In this document: piece by piece, positions 26,571 to 33,388 of the stretch
Layout: every line of letters begins with the position of its first letter
How positions within the stretch are numbered: position 1 is the stretch's first letter
NCBI RefSeq assembly: GCF_028737315.1
Contig: NZ_JAQZAO010000004.1
Span: 310,001 to 374,000, forward strand
Direction: 5' to 3'
Source: Actinomycetospora lemnae
GTDB lineage: Bacteria > Actinomycetota > Actinomycetes > Mycobacteriales > Pseudonocardiaceae
DNA: 64,000 nucleotides
Notes under the pieces: model-generated
Told to the model about the DNA's origin: nothing
Databases searched by the model: none
What the model saw: only the letters and a program-made list of their open reading frames with translations
Translations under genes and position numbers: made by a program

Positions 26571-26900
26571 GTCCTGCCCAGTTAAGGTAGAGACTTCGAA
26601 GTCACCCGCTGCCGGTACTGCGGCCGCTACCGTTGGGCACCCACTACCGACGTGGCGGTGCGACTGCCGACCGCGACGCGTGTGCAGCTGGCGCTCAACG
26701 CGGTGGCCGCGCGCTGGTCGCGCGTGGAGACCGGGCTGGCCAGCACGAGCAGAGACGTCCGCGTGTAACCGGCGATGACGGTGGTCGACAGCGACACATC
26801 GGTGCGGGCTACGGAACCACCACGGAACGGCGACGCGATCATGAGCCCCACGAAAGCCTGTTTTCGCTGGCAGGGGCGGCGCGAACCAAGATCGTCTGAG
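26571..26900. other. right end of the element, no intact gene
   Basis: A frame at about 26651-26768 ends in VQLALNAVAARWSRVETGLASTSRDVRV and may be a gene remnant; nothing else codes. GGAACCACCACGGAAC at 26813-26828 precedes copy 2 of the ligase end by 72 nt, and a near-identical block stands 72 nt before copy 3 (29163-29178), so this may be an integrase arm region. Confidence 0.5.
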
Positions 26901-27020
26901 GTCCTGCGCAAGGACCTCCGCGCCCGCGAGACGGCCAACGCCTAGGGTCGCTGACCAGCGCCACAACGCCTCTGACCTGCCACAAAACGGCGAATGTCCG
27001 TTGTGAGCTCTCTCTGAGGC
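26899..27020 (+). repeat. copy 2 of the ligase 3'-end repeat
   Basis: Encodes EVLRKDLRARETANA and a stop (26943-26945), then 22 nt later the hairpin 26968-27020 with the same GCCTC/GAGGC arms. It is an in-frame but truncated duplicate of the acyl-CoA ligase end, created by site-specific integration. Confidence 0.8.
26902..26923 (+). mobile_element. candidate attR core of the integrated element
   Basis: Exact 22-bp direct repeat of 13379-13400. With attL it brackets integrase, excisionase, translocase, regulator, Rep and cargo, a span of about 13.5 kb. Confidence 0.7.
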
Positions 27021-27247
27021 GTTGTCGGTCCCTCACCGTGCGCGTCGCCGGGAACGAGCCGGACCGCCAGCGGATCGTCGTGCAGTCCGGGTCGGGCGAC
27101 GGGCCATCGACGGCAGGGGCGCTGCGCCCGCACGAGCGGCCCTGCAGGGCGGAGCGCGCGCCGCCGAGGGAGAGACCCGAGACGGTCCGCCGCCCTGACA
27201 GGGGAATCGGGGCCCTGGCGCGTTCGCGGTGCTGCGATCCTCACTCG
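27021..27247. other. non-coding DNA after attR, containing repeat copy B
   Basis: Holds copy B (27104-27172) of the repeat found inside the element at 25469-25546. No credible gene is seen before ATG 27248. Confidence 0.45.
27104..27172 (+). repeat. diverged direct repeat, copy B
   Basis: Counterpart of 25469-25546 (see copy A). Its presence outside the first element but between ligase-end copies 2 and 3 supports a second, related element here. Confidence 0.6.
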
Positions 27248-27547
27248 ATGAGCGATTTCGAGACGAACGCCGCGATCGCTGTCCGGGAAGCAGCTGCCGC
27301 GCTCGACGCGGGCCGGTTGGCGACGGTCGACCGAGTGGGACAAAGCCCTGGACCGCGAACGCTGACCGAGGAAGTCGCGGTCCTGCTCGAGCGACTCGAT
27401 GACCTGCTCGGCGCTTGCGCGGGCAACGATCCACACCAGCCATCGGCATCGCTCAGAGCCATCCGGCCGCACCTCACCCAGGCAGTGAGCGCGGCACGCG
27501 GCGCACCCGAACCAGGGACGGAGAGCGTCGACGACCACACGACTTGA
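27248..27547 (+). CDS. small hypothetical protein
   Basis: 99 residues from ATG 27248; helical, acidic, rich in Ala, with a central TEEVAVLLERLDDLLGACAG segment. No family recognised. It precedes the first GAF-ANTAR gene by about 420 bp in the same direction. Composition is host-like rather than cargo-like. Confidence 0.5.
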   Translation: MSDFETNAAIAVREAAAALDAGRLATVDRVGQSPGPRTLTEEVAVLLERLDDLLGACAGNDPHQPSASLRAIRPHLTQAVSAARGAPEPGTESVDDHTT

Positions 27548-27669
27548 TTGCGCACGACCGAGGATGTGACCGTGGAGTCGGTGCGGTTCAGCAGAGCAGC
27601 CGGCGCCCGGGGCGGCCTCGTCTGCCGTGGTCCAGGCCGCGGGGGCGGGGCCGTCGTCGACCACGCGCC

Positions 27670-27690
27670 GACCTCTCGCTCCGAGAGGTC
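27670..27690. terminator. perfect 9-bp hairpin with 3-nt loop
   Basis: GACCTCTCG-CTC-CGAGAGGTC. It may terminate transcription after the small gene ending at 27547, or be an operator for the downstream regulator gene. Confidence 0.4.
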
Positions 27691-27827
27691 ATCCATCGGC
27701 GACGGCGTCGGCTTCCGCGCCCAGTAGCCGAGCAGTTACGGTCGGAGGTGGACTGTCGACACCACGGCGGTCGACCTCACGCCGGACGGTGAGCAAGCGC
27801 GTCCGGAACATCCGCCAGCTGGACCTG

Positions 27828-27884
27828 TCATGTGCATCCTTGGTCGACACCACTCGACGAAGGCGGAACGCCGTGCATGCCGCT
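27828..27884 (+). promoter_or_regulatory. conserved block upstream of GAF-ANTAR gene 1
   Basis: TCATGTGCATCCTT (27828-27841), 31 nt, then GTGCATGCCGCT (27873-27884). The same two elements, with the same 31-nt spacing, occur at 29507-29563 before GAF-ANTAR gene 2. The distance to the start codon is 123 nt here and 122 nt there (from the first element). Confidence 0.6.
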
Positions 27885-27964
27885 CGTTCCGTTGGACCGC
27901 ACGCAACGAGCCGGTGCGGCAGTGACCGTGCACATCGCGCGCGGTGGAGGTGCCAGCAGCATCC

Positions 27965-28705
27965 ATGAATTCCTACGAGCACGAGCTGGTGGTGTCGCTG
28001 CGGCGAGCCGCCGAGCAACTGGAATCGACCCACACCCTGCGTGACGTCGACCAGACTCTCGGCGAGATCGTCCGCGCCGCGGTCGAGACCATGCGCTGCG
28101 TCGATGCCGGCGGGATCACCATCACCGAGGACCGCAACGTCACGTCCCGCGGTCCGAGTTCCGAAGCGGTGACCAAGCTCGACCAGCTGCAGACCGAGCT
28201 GGCAGAAGGCCCCTGCGTCGACGTCATCACCGAACTCCCCGACGACGGCGTGATCGTCGCCCAGGACCTCGACGGCGCGGACGCGCAGCGTTGGCCCCGG
28301 TTCGCTCCACAGGCCGTCGAGGCCGGGTACCGGGCCATCCTCTCGACCCGACTCTCGACCCAGGAAGGCATCCAGGCCGCACTCAACCTGTACGCCGCCA
28401 AACCGCACGCGTTCGACCTCGACGCCCGGCTGACCGCCGGGCTGTTCGGTGTGCAGGCCGCCGTCCTGCTCTACGGCAGCGAGCAGGCCGCCCACCTGCA
28501 ACGAGCCCTCGACAGCCGCGACGTCATCGGCCAGGCCAAAGGCATCCTGATGGAGCGGTTCGCCGTGGACGACGCACAGGCCTTCCAGATGCTGGTGCGC
28601 TCCTCCCAGGACACCAACATCAAGCTCGTCGACGTCGCGCGGTTCCTCCAGGAGGAAGCAGCCAGGCGCAGCCAGGCACCCGCCGACCCGCCCACCGAGG
28701 CCTGA
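27965..28705 (+). CDS. GAF-ANTAR transcription antitermination regulator 1
   Basis: 246 residues: GAF sensor domain (about 15-160) and C-terminal ANTAR domain (about 170-230) with QAKGILMERFAVDDAQAFQMLVRSSQ, the usual RNA-binding three-helix motif. ANTAR proteins bind paired hairpins in leader RNA and prevent termination. ATG 27965 is chosen; GTG 27944 is in frame. It is a paralogue of the gene at 29643. The target transcript is not evident; neighbouring genes or its own long leader are candidates. Confidence 0.88.
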   Translation: MNSYEHELVVSLRRAAEQLESTHTLRDVDQTLGEIVRAAVETMRCVDAGGITITEDRNVTSRGPSSEAVTKLDQLQTELAEGPCVDVITELPDDGVIVAQDLDGADAQRWPRFAPQAVEAGYRAILSTRLSTQEGIQAALNLYAAKPHAFDLDARLTAGLFGVQAAVLLYGSEQAAHLQRALDSRDVIGQAKGILMERFAVDDAQAFQMLVRSSQDTNIKLVDVARFLQEEAARRSQAPADPPTEA

Positions 28706-28713
28706 CACCGGAC

Positions 28714-28728
28714 CCTGCGAGGCGCAGG
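28714..28728 (+). terminator. short hairpin after GAF-ANTAR gene 1
   Basis: CCTGCG-AGG-CGCAGG, a perfect 6-bp stem 8 nt after the stop codon. Confidence 0.35.
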
Positions 28729-28839
28729 ATCGCCGCAGACAGGGCGCACCAACATGTGAACCCTTCGCACGTGGCTCGCACTCCGTCGCGCGGAACGTGG
28801 ACTGAGCCTCCACAAGGTCGCCCGGGGCTCGACCGGCGC

Positions 28840-29106
28840 CGCGTCGTCCCGGTCGCCGGACCGATGCTGGTGCTGCTCTTCCTGAGCTGGACGATCGTGG
28901 CCCCGCTGGTGTCGCTCTACAACACCGGCAACCGCATCGCCAACGCCCAGCGCGCCGCCGGCCTGCGCCCGACCTGCAGCGCCGGCGTCGGCCTGCTGCT
29001 CTGCTTCGTCTTCGGACTGGTCTCGCTGTACTACCAGAGCGAGCTGAACAAGATCGCCGACTCGTACGGCGCGCCCGCGGGCACCGACGTTCCCCTCCGC
29101 GGCTGA
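28840..29106 (+). pseudogene. truncated DUF4234 membrane protein gene (C-terminal fragment)
   Basis: The frame encodes only the last ~85 residues of a DUF4234-type membrane protein: two hydrophobic segments with SLYNTGNRIANAQRAAGL between them and a conserved-looking end YYQSELNKIADSYGAPAGT. Family members begin with further membrane segments, which are absent; upstream sequence does not code for them. ATG 28864 could in principle start a short product. The loss of the 5' end fits decay of the second element, whose right boundary lies just downstream. Confidence 0.6.
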
Positions 29107-29506
29107 GTCCGCGGCCGGTCGGTAGCCGCAGGCGATCGTTGGGGCTGAACGGCGCGCTTCACGGGACCACCACGGAACAGAGCCGCCCTCAAGTACGCCG
29201 TGGAAGCGCGTTGCTGCAGGTGGAAGCTGCGCAGCCCAAGAACGTCCGAGGTCCTGCACCAGGACCTCCGCACTCGGGAGAACGCACCGGCCTAGCGTCG
29301 CCGACAAGCGCCGCGACGCCTCCGGCCTGACGGCGAGGTCCGTCGGGAGGTCCCCGTGAGGGGTCGTGACGCTGCCGCAACTCGACGGCGTCCGGACAGG
29401 CCGGACGACTCGCGGTAGGGTCAGGGCACGGGTCGACGCAGCGGACCGCATTCGGACTCGGGACGCAGCTCCGCTCAGGTGGCTGTGGTCCCGGCGGCCC
29501 CGTTCT
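29107..29506. other. non-coding region with ligase-end copy 3
   Basis: Contains the GGGACCACCACGGAAC block (29163-29178), ligase-end copy 3 (29248-29361) and, to its right, about 145 bp with nothing recognisable before the GAF-ANTAR 2 upstream block. Confidence 0.5.
29248..29361 (+). repeat. copy 3 of the ligase 3'-end repeat
   Basis: More diverged: encodes EVLHQDLRTRENAPA and a stop (29293-29295), then 22 nt later a hairpin (29318-29361) with an inner GACGG/CCGTC stem. Frame, stop and spacing are kept, so it is a third remnant of the integration target. Confidence 0.7.
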
Positions 29507-29563
29507 TCATGTGCATCCTTCGTCACCGGTCGCGGTGTGGGGCAGAGCTCAGTGCATGACGCT
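29507..29563 (+). promoter_or_regulatory. conserved block upstream of GAF-ANTAR gene 2
   Basis: TCATGTGCATCCTT (29507-29520), 31 nt, GTGCATGACGCT (29552-29563); the counterpart of 27828-27884. The two GTGCAT hexamers are 41 nt apart in both copies, close to four helical turns. Confidence 0.6.
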
Positions 29564-29642
29564 TCGGCTCTGCTGTGCTGGCTCACCGTCGAGGTGTGGT
29601 GGCCCCGGGTCCCCCGACACCGACCGAAGGTGGGGCCCGCAC

Positions 29643-30386
29643 GTGGACACCGTCCAGAGCGAGCAGCTCGTCCTCGCCCTGCGCACCGCCGCCCGCTCCA
29701 TGGCCGAGAAGCGCAGCATCCGCGACCTCGAGGAGACCCTCGCCCAGATCGTGGACGAGGCCGTGAACACCATCCCGGCCGTCGACGCCGGCAGCATCTC
29801 GATGACCGAGCACGGCCGCATCGAGACCCGCTGCCCCACGACCGAGTCCATCCGCAAGCTCGACGAGACCCAGTCCCAGCTGCGGGAGGGCCCGTGCATC
29901 GAGGCGATCGAGGATCCGCCGCCGACCGGGATGGTCATCGCCCAGGACTTCGCCGGCGACGACGCGCAACGGTGGCCGCGATATGGACCCCATGCGGTCG
30001 AGGCCGGCTACCACGGGCTCATGTCGACGCAGCTGAGCACCGACGGCGGCGTGCGGGCGGCGCTGAACCTGTACTCGCGGTCGGCGAACGCGTTCGACGA
30101 GCACAGCCAGACCCTGGCGGGGCTGTTCGGGGCGCAGGCCGCCCTGCTGCTCTACGGCGCCCACCACGCCACGCACCTGCAGAAGGCCGTGGACAGCCGC
30201 GACCTGATCGGGCAGGCCAAGGGCATCCTCATGGAGCGCTTCGCGGTCGACGACGAGGCCGCGTTCCAGATGCTGGTCAAGTCCTCCCAGGACACCAACC
30301 TCAAGCTCACCGAGGTGGCCCGCTGGCTGACCACCGACCAGTCCCGCGCCGCACGACCCGACAGCAGCACCGGGCGCGGCCGTTGA
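29643..30386 (+). CDS. GAF-ANTAR transcription antitermination regulator 2
   Basis: 247 residues with GAF (about 12-155) and ANTAR (about 165-225; QAKGILMERFAVDDEAAFQMLVKSSQ). It is alike to the first copy over the whole length, especially the ANTAR helix, so it likely reads similar RNA hairpins, while the GAF pockets differ more and may sense different signals. GTG 29643 is chosen because it places the conserved upstream block at the same distance as in gene 1. Confidence 0.88.
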   Translation: MDTVQSEQLVLALRTAARSMAEKRSIRDLEETLAQIVDEAVNTIPAVDAGSISMTEHGRIETRCPTTESIRKLDETQSQLREGPCIEAIEDPPPTGMVIAQDFAGDDAQRWPRYGPHAVEAGYHGLMSTQLSTDGGVRAALNLYSRSANAFDEHSQTLAGLFGAQAALLLYGAHHATHLQKAVDSRDLIGQAKGILMERFAVDDEAAFQMLVKSSQDTNLKLTEVARWLTTDQSRAARPDSSTGRGR

Positions 30387-30546
30387 CACAGGGCCCCGCG
30401 CACTCGCGGCCCGGGTCCGGGCTGCGCTCGACGACACCCCACACTGATCCCACCGAGGTCCAGGCCGCCTGCCAGGGGCGGAAGCGCCGACCGGTCCACC
30501 TGCGCGCCGGCTCGCGACAGATTCGACATCCACGAGGACGGCACCG

Positions 30547-30990
30547 ATGCCGCACATCCCCCGGCCGCGCGCAGCGGCCGATGCCCTCGACCGCGCGCCC
30601 GCCGCGAACGCCGCCGCCGACGCCGCGCACGAGCGCAGCGAGCAGATTCGCCTCCACCGGGAGCTCGCGCGCGACGAGCGCGCCCCGGTCTCCGTCAGCG
30701 CCGACACCGACGCGGTGCTCCGGCGGCGGCTCTGCGACGACGTCGCGGTGACGGACCCGCACGCCCGCGGTGGCCGAGCCCTGGCGCGTCGTCTCGCCGA
30801 CACCTCGGACGACGTCGCCAGGACGCTCGACGAGATCGCGGCGACGCGCGAGCAGATGGCGGCCACGTGCCGCACCGTCGATCCCGACGACACGCGCGAG
30901 GACGCCCGGCGGGCCCGCGATCTCGCCGAGACCGAGCGGGACGAGAGCCGACGGCTCCGCGCCCGGTGGGGTCTGCCGCCCCGGCAGTGA
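30547..30990 (+). CDS. hypothetical charged helical protein
   Basis: 147 residues from ATG 30547, almost entirely helical and rich in Arg, Asp, Glu and Ala; heptad-like stretches (about 75-135) suggest a coiled coil. No family recognised. It follows GAF-ANTAR 2 by 160 bp, with a GC-rich hairpin between them, and could be its target or an unrelated stress-related gene. Confidence 0.55.
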   Translation: MPHIPRPRAAADALDRAPAANAAADAAHERSEQIRLHRELARDERAPVSVSADTDAVLRRRLCDDVAVTDPHARGGRALARRLADTSDDVARTLDEIAATREQMAATCRTVDPDDTREDARRARDLAETERDESRRLRARWGLPPRQ

Positions 30991-31441
30991 CACCGAGGAC
31001 CGGCGTCGCAGCCTCGAGCCCTTCGTCCGGCGGCCGGCGTCGGGTCGCTCGGCGTCCGGGCACCCCGGAACCAGCTCCGGCGGGCGGCCCAGCACGAGCG
31101 CCCGCCACAACCTCCACGACGGATCCGCTCGCGCCGGCCGAGGGACATCATTGTCGGCCCGGCACGTGGCGTACGAGGACCTCGACCTCGTGGTCGGGAA
31201 CGTCACCTGGACGAGCCCCTGCACGTCCTGCAGTGGCGCCTCGGGGGGTCGGCGTGCCGGTGACGGTGCGCCCGGGACCTTCCCGCGTCCCGGACGGTGG
31301 TGCACCATCGGTGGCGGAGCGCTCGGTTCAGCCCGCGTGCCGGCGACCGTTCCGGGGTCCGCAGCGACCCGGGTCTCCGCAGTCCCGCACCGCGGCCCCT
31401 CGTCCCGCCGGACCCTCGTCACTCGCTGTGCAGGGGACCGG
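30991..31441. other. no gene recognised
   Basis: About 450 bp with no frame that has a plausible start, composition and context on either strand. No repeat or RNA gene was seen. Confidence 0.4.
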
Positions 31442-31648
31442 ATGTGGCCCGACCGCGACCTGATGGACGCTCTTGCCGACGAGCCGCCGGAGAGGCCCAC
31501 CCCCCTCTCGGCGTGGTTGCGCGACCAGGACCTCGAGGCGCTGTCGGACATCGCGCGCGCCGCACGGCGCTCCGGCGACTCCTTCGGACGGCACCTCCGG
31601 GCCGCCGCGGCCCGTCCTGAGCGTCTGTACCGAGACCGAAAGCGCTGA
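31442..31648 (+). CDS. small hypothetical protein
   Basis: 68 residues from ATG 31442; charged, helical, with a TPLSAWLRDQDLEALSDIAR segment and an Arg-rich end. No family recognised. Weakly supported: frame length and codon pattern only. Confidence 0.4.
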   Translation: MWPDRDLMDALADEPPERPTPLSAWLRDQDLEALSDIARAARRSGDSFGRHLRAAAARPERLYRDRKR

Positions 31649-31818
31649 CCGCTTGACGAACATCTGACGGCCGGAGCACGGTGGACACGAGCCGCGACGC
31701 TGCGCCTCGCGGCTCGGCGCGGCCGCCCGCGGTCGTCCGCCCGGACCCCGCCGACCACCCTCCCCCCCATGTGGTCGGCGGGGCCTCGGGCGGCTCGGCT
31801 CGCTCGTACCGTGGGGAC

Positions 31819-32235
31819 GTGGACCGCGGTGGGGACGGCAGCGCGCCGGGGGTGACCGCCGCCGTGACGGGGGCGGCGGCGGTCGCGGCCCTGGGGGTCG
31901 CGGCGACGATGCTGCTCGCGGGGGCGACCGCGCTCGCGGTGGTGCCGACCCTGCTGCTCGTCGGCGCGCAGGGCGGGCTGCTGCTCGCGCTCCCGCACGC
32001 CGCCCGCCGGACGCGGCAGTTCCTGCTGGCGGCCTCGGCCGAGGCGGGCCTGACCCACCTCGTCGCCGGGGATCCGACCGTCGCCTCCGCCCTGGTCTAC
32101 CTCGGGGTGGGCGTGGTGTTCGCGGTGATCGTCGTGGCGGGTCTCGCGCTCTGGCTGCCGTCCACCGACCCCGAGCCGGTGCCCGAGGAGCGCCGCGGCG
32201 ACACCGCACCCCTGCCGGTGGTCGACGGCGAGTGA
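31819..32235 (+). CDS. hypothetical multi-pass membrane protein
   Basis: 138 residues with hydrophobic segments near 13-35, 40-62 and 95-115 and an acidic tail. GTG 31819 is preferred because TACCGT lies 6 nt upstream at leaderless distance; the frame is open back to 31681 without supporting features. No family recognised. It converges on the DUF899 gene. Confidence 0.6.
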   Translation: MDRGGDGSAPGVTAAVTGAAAVAALGVAATMLLAGATALAVVPTLLLVGAQGGLLLALPHAARRTRQFLLAASAEAGLTHLVAGDPTVASALVYLGVGVVFAVIVVAGLALWLPSTDPEPVPEERRGDTAPLPVVDGE

Positions 32236-32245
32236 GCCGCGTCGG

Positions 32246-32923
32246 TCAGCGGGCGGCTGCGCCCGCCGTCTCGTACTCGTCGTGGCGACGCCACCAGACG
32301 TAGGGGTCGGACTGCGGCGTGCCGGCCGGCGCGTCCTCCCAGGTCTCCTGGCGGCCGAACGGCGTCAGGTCGAGGAAGGACCACACGCTGCCCAGGGCCT
32401 CGGTGCCGCGACCCTCGATCATGTACGTGCGGTAGACGTCCTCGCCGTCGCGCAGGAAGACGTTGAGGGCGAAGCCGTCGCCGAGGCCCAGGTCGGCGTA
32501 CAGGTCGCTGCCGGCCGACGAGTACCAGGGCGTCGTCCAGCCCATCCGCTCGCGGTAGGGCAGCGTCTCCTCCAGCGGTCCCGAGCTGATCACCGCGCGT
32601 GTGACGTCGCGGGCGTGGAGGTGCGCGGGGTGCCCGAACTGGTCCACGAACAGGGAGCAGCCCTCGCAGGGGCTCTCCGGGTCGTGCCACATGAACTTGT
32701 AGGCGACGAGCTGGTGGCGTCCCTCGAAGACGTCGACGAGCCGGACCGGGCCGTCGGGACCCCGGAGCACGTAGTCCTTCTCCAGCTTGACCATGGGCAT
32801 GCGGCGCCGCGCCGCGGCGAGCGCGTCGCGCGCGCGGGTGAGCTCCTTCTCGCGCACGAGCATCTCCCGGTGGGCCTGCTCCCACTCGGCGGCGGAGACG
32901 ACGGGGCGTGCCGTGAGGTCCAT
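32246..32923 (-). CDS. DUF899 family thioredoxin-fold protein
   Basis: 225 residues of the DUF899 type: VSAAEWEQAHREML and [22 protein letters not shown] near the start, a thioredoxin-like core with KFMWHDPESPCEGCSLF (one C-x2-C pair, C85/C88) and a WSFLDLTPFGRQETW-type end. The reaction is unknown; the fold and the cysteine pair suggest redox activity. It has the best-matching promoter in the window (32930-32960), leaderless. Confidence 0.85.
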   Translation of the reverse strand: MDLTARPVVSAAEWEQAHREMLVREKELTRARDALAAARRRMPMVKLEKDYVLRGPDGPVRLVDVFEGRHQLVAYKFMWHDPESPCEGCSLFVDQFGHPAHLHARDVTRAVISSGPLEETLPYRERMGWTTPWYSSAGSDLYADLGLGDGFALNVFLRDGEDVYRTYMIEGRGTEALGSVWSFLDLTPFGRQETWEDAPAGTPQSDPYVWWRRHDEYETAGAAAR

Positions 32924-32929
32924 GGAACG

Positions 32930-32960
32930 ATCCTAGAAGAGGACTTACTGGTTCTGTCAA
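32930..32960 (-). promoter_or_regulatory. promoter of the DUF899 gene
   Basis: -35 TTGACA (32955-32960) and -10 TAGGAT (32930-32935) separated by 19 nt, 6 nt before ATG 32923, so the transcript would be leaderless or nearly so. Confidence 0.65.
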
Positions 32961-32993
32961 GGAATCGGGGCGGGCGCTGTCGGGGTGCCCGGC

Positions 32994-32999
32994 TAGCGT
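32994..32999 (+). promoter_or_regulatory. candidate -10 element of the trypco2 gene (leaderless)
   Basis: TAGCGT, 7 nt before ATG 33007. Confidence 0.35.
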
Positions 33000-33006
33000 C
33001 AGGGTC

Positions 33007-33387
33007 ATGAGCGAGGAGGACGAGGGGCTCGGTCTCGACGAGGTGCTGCTGGCCCTGCGGCGCGACCTCGTGGCCGCGCGCGGGCGCCCCGGCGAGGGCT
33101 ACGGCCTCGGGGTGCGCGAGGTCGAGATCGAGCTCGCCGTCGAGGTGCGAAGGCGGCGGGAGGCCGAGGGCTCGGTGGGCGCGAAGTGGTTCGTGCTCTC
33201 CGGGGACGTGTCCGGGCGCGGCGAGCGCGAGCGGTCCGACACCCACCGCATCACCCTCACCCTCGGGCCGGTGCTGCCCGACGCCGACGAGCGCGACGGG
33301 ACCGTCGACGCCGAGACGGGCGGGGAGACCGCGGCGGGCGTCGTCGGCCCCGCCATCGCCGGGACGCTGCCGGAGCACGCGCCCTGA
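33007..33387 (+). CDS. trypsin-co-occurring domain (trypco2) protein
   Basis: 126 residues. The core (about 8-98) has the trypco2 pattern: LDEVLLALRRDLVAA helix, GVREVEIELAVEV strand, AKWFVLSGD strand and HRITLTLGPVLP end. This small domain is known from predicted conflict and signalling systems, where it accompanies trypsin-like proteases. No trypsin is seen nearby; the gene instead converges, 1 nt between stops, on a protein with cysteine-peptidase-like motifs. The C-terminal 30 residues are Gly/Ala-rich. Confidence 0.7.
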   Translation: MSEEDEGLGLDEVLLALRRDLVAARGRPGEGYGLGVREVEIELAVEVRRRREAEGSVGAKWFVLSGDVSGRGERERSDTHRITLTLGPVLPDADERDGTVDAETGGETAAGVVGPAIAGTLPEHAP

Positions 33388-33388
33388 C

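Larger units (their letters stand above)
27548..27964. other. long upstream region of GAF-ANTAR gene 1
   Basis: No coding frame is supported. It holds a perfect 9-bp hairpin (27670-27690) and the conserved upstream block 27828-27884 shared with GAF-ANTAR gene 2. Confidence 0.55.

Noticed and set aside
26633..26899. Open frame near attR as a gene
   Set aside because: It runs through the arm block and has no credible start or family; only a short fragment in another frame looks protein-like.
13423..31441. Insertion sequences or transposases within the accessory region
   Set aside because: No DDE or serine transposase frame and no terminal inverted repeats were found; the rearrangements are explained by the site-specific integrase.
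31681..31818. Earlier start for the membrane protein at 31819
   Set aside because: The extension is low-complexity, and a leaderless -10 (TACCGT) sits directly before GTG 31819.
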